Origin: Pseudomonadota bacterium
GTDB lineage: Bacteria; Pseudomonadota; Gammaproteobacteria; Pseudomonadales; Pseudomonadaceae
Length of the DNA stretch: 64,000 nucleotides
Reading direction: 5' to 3'
Assembly (NCBI GenBank): GCA_023388335.1
Contig: JAEWGL010000091.1
Span: 3,183-67,182 of the forward strand
The translations under genes were made by a program, and so were the position numbers. Under the pieces are notes generated by a model. It searched no databases. It saw only the letters and a program-made list of their open reading frames with translations, and was not told where the DNA came from. The stretch's first letter is position 1. Each line of letters opens with the position of its first letter. Of this stretch, positions 8,693-17,416 are shown piece after piece.

Positions 8693-8755
8693 AGGCGCTC
8701 TCTAACGCTGAACACAGGCGCAATCGCCCCGCTTGAGGCGACCACAGAACCGTCC

Positions 8756-8794
8756 CCTTGCTTCAGCCGCCGATGCGCGACGCCTGAAGCAAGG
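8756..8794. repeat. Inverted repeat between amidohydrolase and dehydrogenase genes
   Basis: Perfect 11-base arms CCTTGCTTCAG and CTGAAGCAAGG are separated by 17 bases. There is no T-run on either side, so it is not a standard terminator. In the operon transcript it would form a hairpin just upstream of the dehydrogenase leader, which suggests mRNA processing or stability control between the first gene and the rest. Confidence 0.55.
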
Positions 8795-8802
8795 TGGGCG
8801 AC

Positions 8803-10110
8803 TTACAACGCGGTTTGCGCGTCAGCCTGGGCGAACATCGCGTTGATATCGCCGGAGGTGACCGGCTTGTTGTCATGGCGTCCATGGTCGGCGCCGCCCA
8901 GGCCCAAGGCAGGCTCGATGCTGACGTGTGTGGCCTGGGCCCGCAGCGCGCCCACCGTGCAGTTTTCGCGGCCGTGGATGGAGAATGGGTCGAAGGAAAA
9001 CTCGCGCATCGCATTCAGGTGGGTGACCTTGTCGATGACGTCCTTGGAGAGGTGCTGCAGCCCTTCCCAGGCGGTTTCCGGCGAGTTGGGCCATGTGCAG
9101 TCGGAGTGTGGGTAATCGCTCTCCCAGGTGACCATGTCGGCGTTGAGGAAATCCAGGTTCTTGAGGCCGAAATTGTCCTCGATGAAGCAGGTGATGAAGT
9201 GCTTGTTGAAGATATCGCTGGGCATCTTCCCGCCGAAGTTGGAGTTGGTCCAGGCGTTGTGATGGCGGTGGGTGAAGTCGGCACGCTCCAGCAGGTAAGG
9301 CACCCAGCCAATGCCCCCTTCGGACAGGGCCATGCGCAGGTCGGGGAATTTCTTCCACATCGGCGCCCAGATCCAGTCGGCCGCCGAATTGGCGATAGAG
9401 ATCGGCATGGACGTGATCCAGGCATCGATAGGCGACATGTCAGACGCGTGGTCCGCTTTTACGCCGGTGCCGATATGGCAGCAGATGACCACCTTGTTGT
9501 CGCTGCACGCCTTCCACAGCGGATCCCAGTAGTCGCTGTGAATCGACGGGTAACCATGGATGGCCGGGTTGTCCGACAGCGAAATGGCATGCACGCCTTG
9601 CCGTGCCAGGCGCTCGACCTCGGCGGCGGCAGCCTTCATGTCCCACCACGGTACGATCATCAGCGGGATGAAACGGCCCGGTGCGGCGTTGCACCAATCG
9701 TGCAGGTGCCAATCGTTGTAGGCCTGGATGGCAGCCAGCGACACGTCGCGGTCACCGTGGACCTGGAAGCGCTGCCCGGCAAAGCCCGGGAAGGTTGGAA
9801 AGCACAAGGAGCCAAGTACGCCGTTGGCGTTCATGTCGTCGACGCGGTCCTTGATGTTCCAGGTTCCACGACGCATCTGGTCGTAGCCCAGCGGCTCCAT
9901 GCCGTATTCCTCTTTCGGTCGGCCGACCACGGAGTTCAGGCCCATGTAGCCAGTGGCCTGCTCTTCGAATACCCAGACATCGCGCTCGCCTTTCTTGACG
10001 ACATGCGGCTCGCGCCCTTTGAAGCGGGCCGGCATGTGGCGGGCAAAGGCATTGGGCGGCTCGATCGCGTGGTCATCGACGCTGACGAGAATCAGATCTT
10101 CAACTTTCAT
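8803..10110 (-). CDS. Amidohydrolase-2 family hydrolase/decarboxylase
   Basis: A 435-residue TIM-barrel metal enzyme of the ACMSD-like amidohydrolase-2 group. The N-terminal metal motif appears as SVDDHAIEPP; downstream HIGTG, LSEGGIGW and WESDYPHSD provide the usual histidine, glutamate and aspartate positions. Members hydrolyse or decarboxylate ring-cleavage products and related carboxylates. The ATG at 10110 has AGGGGAT as ribosome binding site; the upstream extension is unsupported. It heads the 10.1-4.5 kb operon and has both a dit-box (10175-10199) and an AAnAAnAA motif (10134-10141) in its leader. The reaction is not determinable from sequence. Confidence 0.85.
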   Translation of the reverse strand: MKVEDLILVSVDDHAIEPPNAFARHMPARFKGREPHVVKKGERDVWVFEEQATGYMGLNSVVGRPKEEYGMEPLGYDQMRRGTWNIKDRVDDMNANGVLGSLCFPTFPGFAGQRFQVHGDRDVSLAAIQAYNDWHLHDWCNAAPGRFIPLMIVPWWDMKAAAAEVERLARQGVHAISLSDNPAIHGYPSIHSDYWDPLWKACSDNKVVICCHIGTGVKADHASDMSPIDAWITSMPISIANSAADWIWAPMWKKFPDLRMALSEGGIGWVPYLLERADFTHRHHNAWTNSNFGGKMPSDIFNKHFITCFIEDNFGLKNLDFLNADMVTWESDYPHSDCTWPNSPETAWEGLQHLSKDVIDKVTHLNAMREFSFDPFSIHGRENCTVGALRAQATHVSIEPALGLGGADHGRHDNKPVTSGDINAMFAQADAQTAL

Positions 10111-10174
10111 GGCTATCCCCTTCGCATTCGGGCTTGTTGTTGTGAATGAAGCATAGAGCAGATTCGACAATAAT

Positions 10175-10199
10175 TAAACACTTTTTTTGTTTGTGTTCA
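10175..10199 (-). promoter_or_regulatory. dit-box 1 (25-bp inverted repeat at promoter)
   Basis: TAAACA-N13-TGTTCA, 65 bases upstream of the amidohydrolase start. Read on the minus strand, the first arm falls in a -35-like TTGAAC and the second arm runs into a -10-like TTAATTAT. It is one of eleven copies in the window. Confidence 0.6.
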
Positions 10200-10244
10200 A
10201 TTTATATCGTTCCGCATGGCCGTCAGGGGCGACTAGGGCCTGCT

Positions 10245-11522
10245 TCAATCCCACAGTACATGCAGGTAATGCGGGCCGCGCAGCTGTGCGCCGACAATCT
10301 GCGGACCGGGTTTGTCCGGGTCCAGGCGGATGTTGGGCATCAGGTCAAGAATCGCGTTGAGCGCGCAGTTGATCTCGGTCTTGGCGACGAACTGGCCGAT
10401 GCACATGTGCGGGCCGAAACCGAAGCCGAAGGACGGTTTGGGCTTGCGGTCGATATCGAACGTGTCGGCATGGTCGAAGGCGTCTTCGTCCCGGTTGGCG
10501 GAGGTGACAATGCACTGCACCATCGCCCCTTGTGGAATGGACACACCGCGGATCTGCAAGTCTTTGGCGGCCTGGCGCACCTTGAAGGTGGCCACCGGCT
10601 CGAAGCGCACTGCTTCATCGATGGCCTTGTTCACCAGGCTGCGATCATTGCGCACCCGCTCCAGTACGTCGGGGTGCTGCAGCAGCAGCGACATCAGGGT
10701 GCCAAAGGTGCGGGTGGTGGTTTCACTGGCCGCCGGCAGCAGCGACCGTACGAAGGTGGCTATTTCATGATCATCCAGCGACCGCTCCTGGTATTCGGCT
10801 TGGATCAGGCGGCTGATCAGGTCATCGCCCTTACCGCCCTGCGCGCGTCGCTCGGCCACCACGACCTTGACCACGTCATACAGCGCTTGTGCGGCCTGCA
10901 TCGCCGCGCCACGCGCCGCGGCGGCCTTTTCCGGATCCACCTGGGGGCCCGCCAGGATCGCCAGGGCCCAGGCTGCATACTGCTCGATCTGCTCGGGGCG
11001 GTCTTCGGGGAAGCCGATCAGCGAATAGATCACGCGAATGGGGAAATACAACGCGAAGTCCATCAGGTCGGCCGACTTGGCCGGCACCATCGGCTTGAGG
11101 TACTCCTCGCGAATCACCCGGTCGATCCTGGTTTCCTTCCAGCGGTTGACGGTATCGGGCATGAACACCGGCTGCAGCAGGCTGCGGATGTTCTTGTGCG
11201 CCTCGCCATCCATCGCGGTCAGGATCAAGCCATCGAAAAAGGCACCCAGACCCTCGGCGATAAAGCCGCTGGTGAAGTTGCCGGCATCACGCATCACAGC
11301 CATCACGTCGTCATACTTGAACAAGGTGAAGGTGGGCCGTGTGGCATCCAGCCTGGCGATGGACGGCACCCCGAGGCGTGCCATGAAGTTGTCTTGAAGG
11401 ACGGGGGAATTGGCGCGCATGTCACGGTAGGTCGCGTGCAGATCGATGTCGCTGGTACCCCGGTAATTGCTGGCTACATCGGTGAATGCCTTGGTCAGGT
11501 CGCTTTGTGCCGGTGTGGACAT
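10245..11522 (-). CDS. ditQ: Cytochrome P450, DitQ-like (CYP226 type)
   Basis: Soluble haem monooxygenase of 425 residues. It has the I-helix LLPAASETTTRT (261-272), ExxR as EAVR (303-306) and the haem loop FGFGFGPHMCIGQF with Cys374. In P. abietaniphila DitQ (CYP226A1) takes part in dehydroabietic acid oxidation, and this gene lies at the position expected for ditQ. The ATG at 11522 is chosen because GGAG lies 6 bases before it; the upstream ATGs overlap that site. A dit-box lies about 90 bases upstream. It is a close paralogue of the P450 at 39566-40843. Electrons probably come from the [2Fe-2S] ferredoxin and reductase at 33.4-35.0 kb. Confidence 0.9.
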   Translation of the reverse strand: MSTPAQSDLTKAFTDVASNYRGTSDIDLHATYRDMRANSPVLQDNFMARLGVPSIARLDATRPTFTLFKYDDVMAVMRDAGNFTSGFIAEGLGAFFDGLILTAMDGEAHKNIRSLLQPVFMPDTVNRWKETRIDRVIREEYLKPMVPAKSADLMDFALYFPIRVIYSLIGFPEDRPEQIEQYAAWALAILAGPQVDPEKAAAARGAAMQAAQALYDVVKVVVAERRAQGGKGDDLISRLIQAEYQERSLDDHEIATFVRSLLPAASETTTRTFGTLMSLLLQHPDVLERVRNDRSLVNKAIDEAVRFEPVATFKVRQAAKDLQIRGVSIPQGAMVQCIVTSANRDEDAFDHADTFDIDRKPKPSFGFGFGPHMCIGQFVAKTEINCALNAILDLMPNIRLDPDKPGPQIVGAQLRGPHYLHVLWD

Positions 11523-11613
11523 GATCATCTCCTGTTTTATTGTCATTATTTTTTATCAGGCCGTGGCAGAGCCCCTCTACGCTGGGTAATGGTAGGCCTT
11601 ATTTAACTACAAC

Positions 11614-11638
11614 TGAACAAATATGACTTTTTTGATCA
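11614..11638 (-). promoter_or_regulatory. dit-box 2
   Basis: TGAACA-N13-TGATCA upstream of the P450 gene. The distance from the near edge to the P450 ATG is about 92 bases. One arm deviates at one base. Confidence 0.55.
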
Positions 11639-11662
11639 CCAAACCTGAATGCGTGACAATTT

Positions 11663-12166
11663 TCAATAGGCCTGCTGTACCAGCGTCATGCGTCCGCCTG
11701 CCAGCATCAGCGCGCAGTACATTCCCAGCTCGGCTATCTGGGCGGCAGAAAAATAGGCTTCGAGCCGTCTGAAATGCTGGTCGTCGATGGCCAGATAATC
11801 GCTGGCGAACAACTCAGCATAGTCCAGCGCCGCCCTTTCCTCAGGGCTGAATTGCGCGCTGTCGCTGGCCATGCAAGCGATGTCCTGTTCTGTGACGGTG
11901 TCCGACTTGCGCGCCAACTGGCAGGCCTGGCAGGTGGTGATGCTGGCGATCTTCAGGCGCACCAACTCGCGCAAGCGCTCGGGCAGCAGGCTGTCGCTAT
12001 GCAAGCTTTCCATCAGCTCTAGCCAAGCCAAAGCGGCCGCGGGACGGTGCGCCCAGACCTGAACCGGGGTGACGGAACTGAGCATGCGGCTGCGTTGCCC
12101 ACGCTCGACCGCGTCCTGCAACGCGGCCGGCATGTCACCGAGGGCAACCAGAGGCAGGCGGGCCAC
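11663..12166 (-). CDS. Carboxymuconolactone decarboxylase/AhpD-like protein
   Basis: A 167-residue all-helical protein of the CMD/AhpD family with the redox pair CQAC (C79 and C82). The family histidine after the CxxC is replaced by arginine (CQLARK). Members include alkylhydroperoxidases and gamma-carboxymuconolactone decarboxylases. The start is uncertain: a GTG at 12166, one base after the thiolase stop, fits translational coupling, while no ATG nearby has a ribosome binding site. It is the last gene of a run with thiolase, hydroxyacyl-CoA dehydrogenase, FAH hydrolase and amidohydrolase; gene order suggests the ditP position. Function in the pathway is unknown. Confidence 0.75.
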   Translation of the reverse strand: MARLPLVALGDMPAALQDAVERGQRSRMLSSVTPVQVWAHRPAAALAWLELMESLHSDSLLPERLRELVRLKIASITTCQACQLARKSDTVTEQDIACMASDSAQFSPEERAALDYAELFASDYLAIDDQHFRRLEAYFSAAQIAELGMYCALMLAGGRMTLVQQAY

Positions 12167-12167
12167 C

Positions 12168-13343
12168 TTAATCGAGCCGTTCGATAAGGGTGGCGGTGCC
12201 CATGCCACCGGCACAGCAGATGGCCTGCAGGCCGAAGCGGCCGCCCCGGCGCTCGAGCTCGTTGAGCAAGGTGGTCATCAGGCGCGCACCGCTGGCCCCT
12301 AGCGGATGCCCCAGGGCGATGGCCCCCCCGTTGACGTTCAACTTCTCGTGGGGCACGCCAGTTTCCAGCATCCACGCCAGCGGCACCGAGGCAAATGCTT
12401 CATTGACCTCGAACAGGTCAATGTCATTGATGCTCAACCCGGCCTTGGCCAGCACCTTGCGGGTGGCGGCAATCGGGCCGGTCAGCATCAAGGTCGGGTC
12501 GGAGCCGACCGTGGTGAAAGCGCGAATGCGCGCGCGCGCCTTGAGTCCAAGTTTTTTCGCCATGTCGGCATTCATCAGCAGCAGCGCGGCGGCGCCATCG
12601 GAGATCTGCGACGAGTTGCCTGCGGTGATGCGCCCAGCCTCGGGGCGGAAGCTAGTCTTGAGCGTCGCCAGCTTTTCCCGCGAGGTATCCCGGCGAATGG
12701 TTTCATCGCGACGCAACACGCCAGCGGGCTCGGTCAGTGATTGCTCCTTCAGGTCATCGACCACGACCTGCACGATCTCGTTGTCGAAATATCCCGCGTC
12801 GCAAGCGGCCGCAGCGCGTTGATGGCTGGCAAAGGCGAAGTCATCCAGGGCGTCGCGGCTGAGCGACCATTGGTCGACGATCCGCTCGGCCGCCTCGCCT
12901 TGGCTGGTCAATTCATAGCGTTGCGCCGCCATCCAGCCGAACGCCTCGCCGTGAAGGTCCCGGTTGCTGCCCATCGGAACGCGGCTCATGTTTTCCGCAC
13001 CACCGGCCACTACCACATCCACCGCGCCACTGGCGATGGCGCCCGCGGCCAGGTGCACAGCGACTTCACCCGAGCCGCATTTACGGTCGATGGTCAACCC
13101 GGGAATGCTGACCGGCCAGCCTGCGCCCAACAATGCGGTACGGGCGATATTGGCGGACTGCTCACCGATCTGCGTCACGCAGCCGAAGATCACGTCTTCG
13201 ACCTTTTCAGGGGCCACATCGACGCGCTCCAGCAAGCGGTTGATCACCAGCGAACCCAGATGATCGGCCCGCACCCCTGCAAGGCTGCCACGAAACCTGC
13301 CGATGGGCGTGCGCACCGCATCAACGATAACGACCTCGTTCAT
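12168..13343 (-). CDS. Acetyl-CoA acetyltransferase family thiolase
   Basis: A 391-residue thiolase that cleaves a 3-ketoacyl-CoA with CoA. All catalytic residues are present: nucleophile C89 in DRKCGSGE, H346 in GGAIALGHPLGASGAR and C376 in AICCAGGMG. The ATG overlaps the stop of the hydroxyacyl-CoA dehydrogenase gene (ATGA), so the long upstream ORF extension is not real. With its two upstream neighbours it forms a beta-oxidation module. In dit gene order it takes the ditO place; that name is inferred. Confidence 0.92.
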   Translation of the reverse strand: MNEVVIVDAVRTPIGRFRGSLAGVRADHLGSLVINRLLERVDVAPEKVEDVIFGCVTQIGEQSANIARTALLGAGWPVSIPGLTIDRKCGSGEVAVHLAAGAIASGAVDVVVAGGAENMSRVPMGSNRDLHGEAFGWMAAQRYELTSQGEAAERIVDQWSLSRDALDDFAFASHQRAAAACDAGYFDNEIVQVVVDDLKEQSLTEPAGVLRRDETIRRDTSREKLATLKTSFRPEAGRITAGNSSQISDGAAALLLMNADMAKKLGLKARARIRAFTTVGSDPTLMLTGPIAATRKVLAKAGLSINDIDLFEVNEAFASVPLAWMLETGVPHEKLNVNGGAIALGHPLGASGARLMTTLLNELERRGGRFGLQAICCAGGMGTATLIERLD

Positions 13344-14245
13344 AGTGCACTCGCCTTGAGCCCGGACCCCGGAACCTGCTGGCCATCGGCATAGCGATAC
13401 ACGCCCTGCCCTGTCTTGCGCCCCAGGCGTCCGGCCGCAACCATCTTGATGATCAGTGGGCAGGGGCGAAACTTCTCGCCCAGAGTCTGATGCAGGTAGC
13501 GCAGCACCGACAGTCGCGTATCCCAGCCGGTCAGGTCGCCCAGCTCCAGCGGCCCCATCGGGTGATTGAAGCCCAGGCGCAGTGCGGTATCGATGTCTTC
13601 GGCGCTCGCAGTGCCTTCCTGGAGCATCCACATCGCTTCGTTACCCAGCAATGCAGACATGCGACTGGTGGTAAGCCCTGGCGACTCATTGACGATGATG
13701 GAGGTCTTGCCGATCTGCTCGCACAGCGCGCGCGTGCGAACCACCACCTCATCGCTGGTGGCCAGGCCACGCACCAGCTCCACCAGCTTCATCTTGTGCA
13801 CTGGGTTGAAAAAATGCATGCCGATGACCCGGTCTGCACTGTCCACCGACGCGGCAACTTCGGTCACACTCAGGGCCGAAGTGTTGGTGGCGATGATCGC
13901 GTCGGCGGCCAGTAGCGGGGCTGCCTGGCTGATGACTGCTTTCTTCACCGCCAGTTGCTCGGAGACGGTTTCCACCAGCCAGTTCGCTCCGCTGGCGGCT
14001 TCGCTCAGGTCACTGGTGGTCAGCAAATTGGCCAGTGATTGCTGCGCCTGTTCCTCGCTGACCTTGCCCAGACGTACGCCATCGCCAAGGATCTTTTCGA
14101 TGCTGACCCGCGCGTGGGTCAACGAGGCCGCATTGGTATCGACCACGATGGTAGCGAACCCGGAGCTGGCGAAAGCATGCGCAATGCCGGTGCCCATCAA
14201 ACCGGCACCCACGACCACTACTTTTTCTTTGTTGTTGGTGTTCAT
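13340..14245 (-). CDS. 3-Hydroxyacyl-CoA dehydrogenase
   Basis: A 301-residue NAD-dependent dehydrogenase that makes 3-ketoacyl-CoA for the adjacent thiolase. The Rossmann motif is VVVGAGLMGTGIAHAF (10-25), and the catalytic histidine lies in GMHFFNPVHKMKLVELV (H144) with the paired glutamate near 156. Its start overlaps the FAH gene stop (ATGA) and its end overlaps the thiolase start. Codons 4-6 form a perfect AACAACAA motif, a likely Crc/Hfq target inside the coding start. Inferred ditN by order. Confidence 0.92.
   Translation of the reverse strand: MNTNNKEKVVVVGAGLMGTGIAHAFASSGFATIVVDTNAASLTHARVSIEKILGDGVRLGKVSEEQAQQSLANLLTTSDLSEAASGANWLVETVSEQLAVKKAVISQAAPLLAADAIIATNTSALSVTEVAASVDSADRVIGMHFFNPVHKMKLVELVRGLATSDEVVVRTRALCEQIGKTSIIVNESPGLTTSRMSALLGNEAMWMLQEGTASAEDIDTALRLGFNHPMGPLELGDLTGWDTRLSVLRYLHQTLGEKFRPCPLIIKMVAAGRLGRKTGQGVYRYADGQQVPGSGLKASAL
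14229..14236 (-). promoter_or_regulatory. Crc/Hfq-type CA motif in the start of the hydroxyacyl-CoA dehydrogenase gene
   Basis: AACAACAA on the minus strand, inside codons 4-6 of the gene starting at 14245. It matches the AAnAAnAA motif bound by Hfq/Crc in Pseudomonas. Confidence 0.5.
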
Positions 14246-15108
14246 GTCTGGCTCTCGATTGGCTGCGGTTTTTTACCGACTACATTTCGCAATGTGCCGA
14301 TACCTTCGATGCTGGCTTCAACCACGTCGCCCTCCTTCAGGAACAGGCCGGTCCCCATGCCGACACCAGCCGGGGACCCGGTAAACAACACATCACCCGT
14401 GGCAAAGCTGGAACGTTGCTGCACGAAGCTGATCAATTGCCCCACGTCCCAGGTCATCTCGGCGGTGGAGCCGTCCTGGCGCACCTGGCCATTCACCTTC
14501 AAGGTCAGGCGCAACCTGGGAGAGCCCTGGGCGAACTCATCCTTGGTGACAATCCACGGGCCCAGGCCCGTGGTCTGGTCCTGGCTCTTGGCGGCAAACA
14601 AGTCCATGCCGATGCCGGGCGGCCCGCTGCGCTGCAGGTCGCGCGCACTCACGTCGTTGCCGACGGTGTAGCCCAGCACGCAGGCCAGCGGGTTTTCAAC
14701 GTCGATCTCGCCCGTACCGATCACCGCCACCAGTTCAACCTCGTGGTCGAGTTCTTCGGTCAAGGGCGGAAAGCGTATCGGGTCCCTGGCGCCGATCAAC
14801 GCACCGTAGGCCTTGAGGAATGCCACCGGCTGCGCCGGTGCATTCAATCCGAACTCCACCAGGTGCTTGGCATAGTTGGCGCCCGCCACCACCACCCGAT
14901 TGATCGGCTCGATCGGTGGCAGCAAGCGCACTTTCGACAGCGCCAGCGCCGGACCGGCAAGCCGGACGGAGCTAATGCCCCGCCCCGCCGCCACGCCCGG
15001 GGCCCAGTCCCTGAAGTCGCCGGAAATGGGGGTTACCTGGTCCTGGGCGACATCGACCACGGCCCAGAAAATACCGACCGCAGGATGCCCACAGCGTGCC
15101 AGCTTCAT
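14242..15108 (-). CDS. Fumarylacetoacetate hydrolase (FAH) family protein
   Basis: A 288-residue FAH-fold enzyme. The divalent-metal ligands are visible as the E-x-E pair in LDHEVELVAVIG and the aspartate in VGNDVSARD, followed by SQDQTTGLGPW and the FTGSPAGVGMG loop. Family members hydrolyse, hydrate, isomerise or decarboxylate ring-cleavage products. Its start and stop overlap the neighbouring genes by one to four bases. It is one of three FAH paralogues in the window. By order it would be ditM. The substrate is not known. Confidence 0.88.
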   Translation of the reverse strand: MKLARCGHPAVGIFWAVVDVAQDQVTPISGDFRDWAPGVAAGRGISSVRLAGPALALSKVRLLPPIEPINRVVVAGANYAKHLVEFGLNAPAQPVAFLKAYGALIGARDPIRFPPLTEELDHEVELVAVIGTGEIDVENPLACVLGYTVGNDVSARDLQRSGPPGIGMDLFAAKSQDQTTGLGPWIVTKDEFAQGSPRLRLTLKVNGQVRQDGSTAEMTWDVGQLISFVQQRSSFATGDVLFTGSPAGVGMGTGLFLKEGDVVEASIEGIGTLRNVVGKKPQPIESQT

Positions 15109-16172
15109 CAGGCACCTACCTTGCCCAGCTTGGTGGGATCCAGATGCAGCAGGCGACAGGCGTTCTCATAGCGGATCTTGCGCAGATCGGCATCCGAAAG
15201 CTTCAGGCCATGGGTCAGGTCATGGCGCACCGCATCGCTGCCGCCGAAGTTGCTGCCGTAAAGCACATGGTCGGCACCGATGATATCGACCAACGCCTGG
15301 CGCATCGGCACTTCATGCAGCTCGACGTCGAAGTAGAAGTTCTTCATGTAGTCGAGCAGCGGCTTCTTGTTGTATTTGACGTCCAGGTTTTCGTTGGTCT
15401 TGGCCAGGCGCCCAAGCTGATACGGCACGTAGCCGCCGCCATGGGTGATGTACACCTTGAGGTCGGGGAAGCGGTCCAGAACGCCACCGCAGATCAGGTT
15501 CCAGAAGCAGCGGCTCTCGTCGTACTGCATGCCGACGATGGCGGTGGTTTCGTAACGGTCGTCGTTGGCGTTCTTGCCCCAGGTGACCGACTGGTTGTAG
15601 CCATGAATGAACATTGGCAAGTCTAGGTCGCAGAGCGTTCTCCAGACCACGTCCAGCTCCGGCGAATCGAACTCCAGCCCACCGAAGTTGGCGCCGCCGG
15701 CGACCATGCCCTTGGCACCCAGCTCGGTGCAGGCATAACGCAGTTCAGCGGCGGCCGCCTCAGGTGCGTTCAACGGCACGTGAGCCCAGAACATCAGGCG
15801 GTCCGGAGCTGCCGAGCAGTACTCGGCCAGCGTGGTGTTGACGGTACGTGCAAACGGCACGGCGAACTCGGCCTCGGTCCAGTACATGTAGCAATGCGAC
15901 GGTACCGAAATTACCTGCAGGTTCTGCCCTGCCGCATCCATGCCGGCCAGGCGGACCTTCGGGTCCGCCCAGCGCGCGAAATACTCTTCAAGCTTGGGGC
16001 CGTTGCCAGAACGCACGGCAGCCTTACGCTCAGGCGACCCGAGCCCCAGAATCCATTCCCCCACGCGCAGCTTGATATCGCCATCAGCGTGCTGCTCGAA
16101 GAACGGCCCCCAGTGCGGGTGCTGGTTGTAGTAGCCCGGATGGGGTGCGTGAGCGTGCAGATCGATAAGCAT
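15108..16172 (-). CDS. Amidohydrolase-2 family protein
   Basis: A 354-residue TIM-barrel hydrolase with the N-terminal metal motif MLIDLHAH, a barrel histidine in FIHGYNQS, KVYITHGGG and YGSNFGG. It closely resembles the product of 57102-58139: both share MLID-HAH, the PSHC-MYW segment and GGANF-GL. The first gene of an operon running to 11663. The ATG at 16172 has GAGG ten bases upstream, and the leader contains an AAnAAnAA motif (16198-16205) and a dit-box (16300-16324). Likely acts on a hydrophobic ring-cleavage intermediate; inferred ditL by order. Confidence 0.85.
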   Translation of the reverse strand: MLIDLHAHAPHPGYYNQHPHWGPFFEQHADGDIKLRVGEWILGLGSPERKAAVRSGNGPKLEEYFARWADPKVRLAGMDAAGQNLQVISVPSHCYMYWTEAEFAVPFARTVNTTLAEYCSAAPDRLMFWAHVPLNAPEAAAAELRYACTELGAKGMVAGGANFGGLEFDSPELDVVWRTLCDLDLPMFIHGYNQSVTWGKNANDDRYETTAIVGMQYDESRCFWNLICGGVLDRFPDLKVYITHGGGYVPYQLGRLAKTNENLDVKYNKKPLLDYMKNFYFDVELHEVPMRQALVDIIGADHVLYGSNFGGSDAVRHDLTHGLKLSDADLRKIRYENACRLLHLDPTKLGKVGA

Positions 16173-16299
16173 GTGCAGGTACCTCGAAGTTGGCACTTTT
16201 TTGTTGGTTTGCAGCGCGGTGCCTTTGCGCGGTCACGGTCAACCGACGCGGGAAGGGAAACAGCAAGGCTCGCTACTAGGCCAGAGCTTAAAATTAATT

Positions 16300-16324
16300 T
16301 GAGCAGAAATCAAAATTCTGTTCA
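16300..16324 (-). promoter_or_regulatory. dit-box 3
   Basis: TGAGCA-N13-TGTTCA, 128 bases upstream of the amidohydrolase ATG at 16172, in an AT-rich stretch. Confidence 0.55.
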
Positions 16325-16438
16325 TATTATTTTCAAACCACCCTGAAACCCCCGAGACAGAGGCCGCCCCGAACCTCGGTAAGAGGGTTATAACTGACCA
16401 ACACGCGCGAAAATGAGAAAGAGGATCTTCGACAGGCC

Positions 16439-16470
16439 ACAAAAAAACCCCCGACTGGCGGGGGCTTTGG
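16439..16470 (-). terminator. Rho-independent terminator of the TetR gene
   Basis: On the minus strand a GC-rich stem (CCCCCG paired with CGGGGG) is followed by seven T residues. It lies 26 bases past the TetR stop and separates it from the amidohydrolase operon promoter. Confidence 0.75.
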
Positions 16471-16495
16471 GTGTACCGAACGGCGAAAGAAGGTG

Positions 16496-17233
16496 TCAGC
16501 GGCGGGTGCGCGAGGTAGACCCCATGATCAATGCGCCAAGCAGCTTTTTCACGCGTACCGGGAATAGTCGGCGCCCCGCCGCTTCCGGCACCAGGATTTC
16601 GCTCAACACATAGCGAATGATCATTTCGCAGATCAGTTCCCGGTCCAGGCGTACGCCCAGGCGGTCGTCCCAGTCATCGAAGACGATGCCCAGGCCATCC
16701 TGAAAACGCACGATCGAGTCGTGAAAAATCCGCCGAAAAAAACCCAGCGCATAGTCTGGCGCCACCACCAGCAGGCGCCGCGCGCGGCTTTGCTCAAGGT
16801 AGTTATCGAGGTAAGCGAACAGTGCGTTCAGGCGCGCTTCCGGGTCACTGATGTGGCCCAGTTCCTGCGACAGCGAGGTGTGGAAGCTTTCACGCTTGTG
16901 CCGCGAAAAAGTGTCCAGCAGGTCTTCCTGGGAAGAGAAATAGCGGTAAAAGGTACCGCGCGAGACACCCGCGACCTGGCAAACATCGAGAATGGAAATG
17001 CGATCGGCGCCCGACATCAGTACCACTTCTTCGGTCGCCTTGAGGATGTTGGCGATAGTTTCTTCCGAACGGCGGTTGGGCTTGACCTTGTTGCCTGCCG
17101 CCGCCGGGCCATTGCGCCGCTCGACGGTCTTGACGTCCTTGGCGCCACTCGCTGGGGCGTCAGGAGCGGCTTTTTTCCTAGTTTTGGCAGCGGCCTTAGG
17201 CGCTTCTGCCAGCTGGGTAGCGTTTTTTGGCAT
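16496..17233 (-). CDS. TetR-family regulator with a long Lys/Ala-rich N-terminal tail
   Basis: A 245-residue regulator. The TetR DNA-binding helix-turn-helix is ISILDVCQVAGVSRGTFYRY at about residues 78-97, followed by an all-helical ligand domain. Before it lies an unusual tail of some 55 residues rich in Lys, Ala and Pro (KTRKKAAPDAPASGAK), like a disordered basic extension. The ATG at 17233 is the best start though the ribosome binding site is weak. It is divergent from the CoA ligase, and a dit-box variant with a 12-base spacer lies between them, so it is a candidate to bind this box. By order it is the ditK position (inferred). Confidence 0.85.
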   Translation of the reverse strand: MPKNATQLAEAPKAAAKTRKKAAPDAPASGAKDVKTVERRNGPAAAGNKVKPNRRSEETIANILKATEEVVLMSGADRISILDVCQVAGVSRGTFYRYFSSQEDLLDTFSRHKRESFHTSLSQELGHISDPEARLNALFAYLDNYLEQSRARRLLVVAPDYALGFFRRIFHDSIVRFQDGLGIVFDDWDDRLGVRLDRELICEMIIRYVLSEILVPEAAGRRLFPVRVKKLLGALIMGSTSRTRR

Positions 17234-17286
17234 GGACTTGCAGGCTCGTGGAGAGTAAAGATGAGGCAACGTTAGCACAGAATCTG

Positions 17287-17310
17287 TGCACAAATAATCG
17301 TATATGTTCA
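17287..17310. promoter_or_regulatory. dit-box 4 (12-base spacer variant)
   Basis: TGCACA-N12-TGTTCA between the divergent TetR and CoA ligase genes. The spacer is one base shorter than in the other ten copies, or one arm is shifted by a base. Confidence 0.45.
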
Positions 17311-17416
17311 ACTTTATGCTAAAGACAATTTCAGATTTTGCATTTAGAATCTAATTCTCCATCTAAAACAAAAACCAGGCAGACCAGCACTTGTGGGGCC
17401 TAAACGGAGAAAATTC

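Larger units (their letters stand above)
16173..16495. other. 323-base intergenic region: promoter, dit-box and terminator
   Basis: This gap holds the promoter side of the amidohydrolase operon (AT-rich 16280-16340 with dit-box 3) and the terminator of the TetR gene at its right end. No coding gene is seen. Confidence 0.6.

Noticed and set aside
8709..8735. Possible twelfth dit-box upstream of the acyl-CoA dehydrogenase at 8692
   Set aside because: Only the left arm TGAACA is present; the sequence 13 bases on (CCCGCT) does not match the second arm, and the region is not AT-rich.
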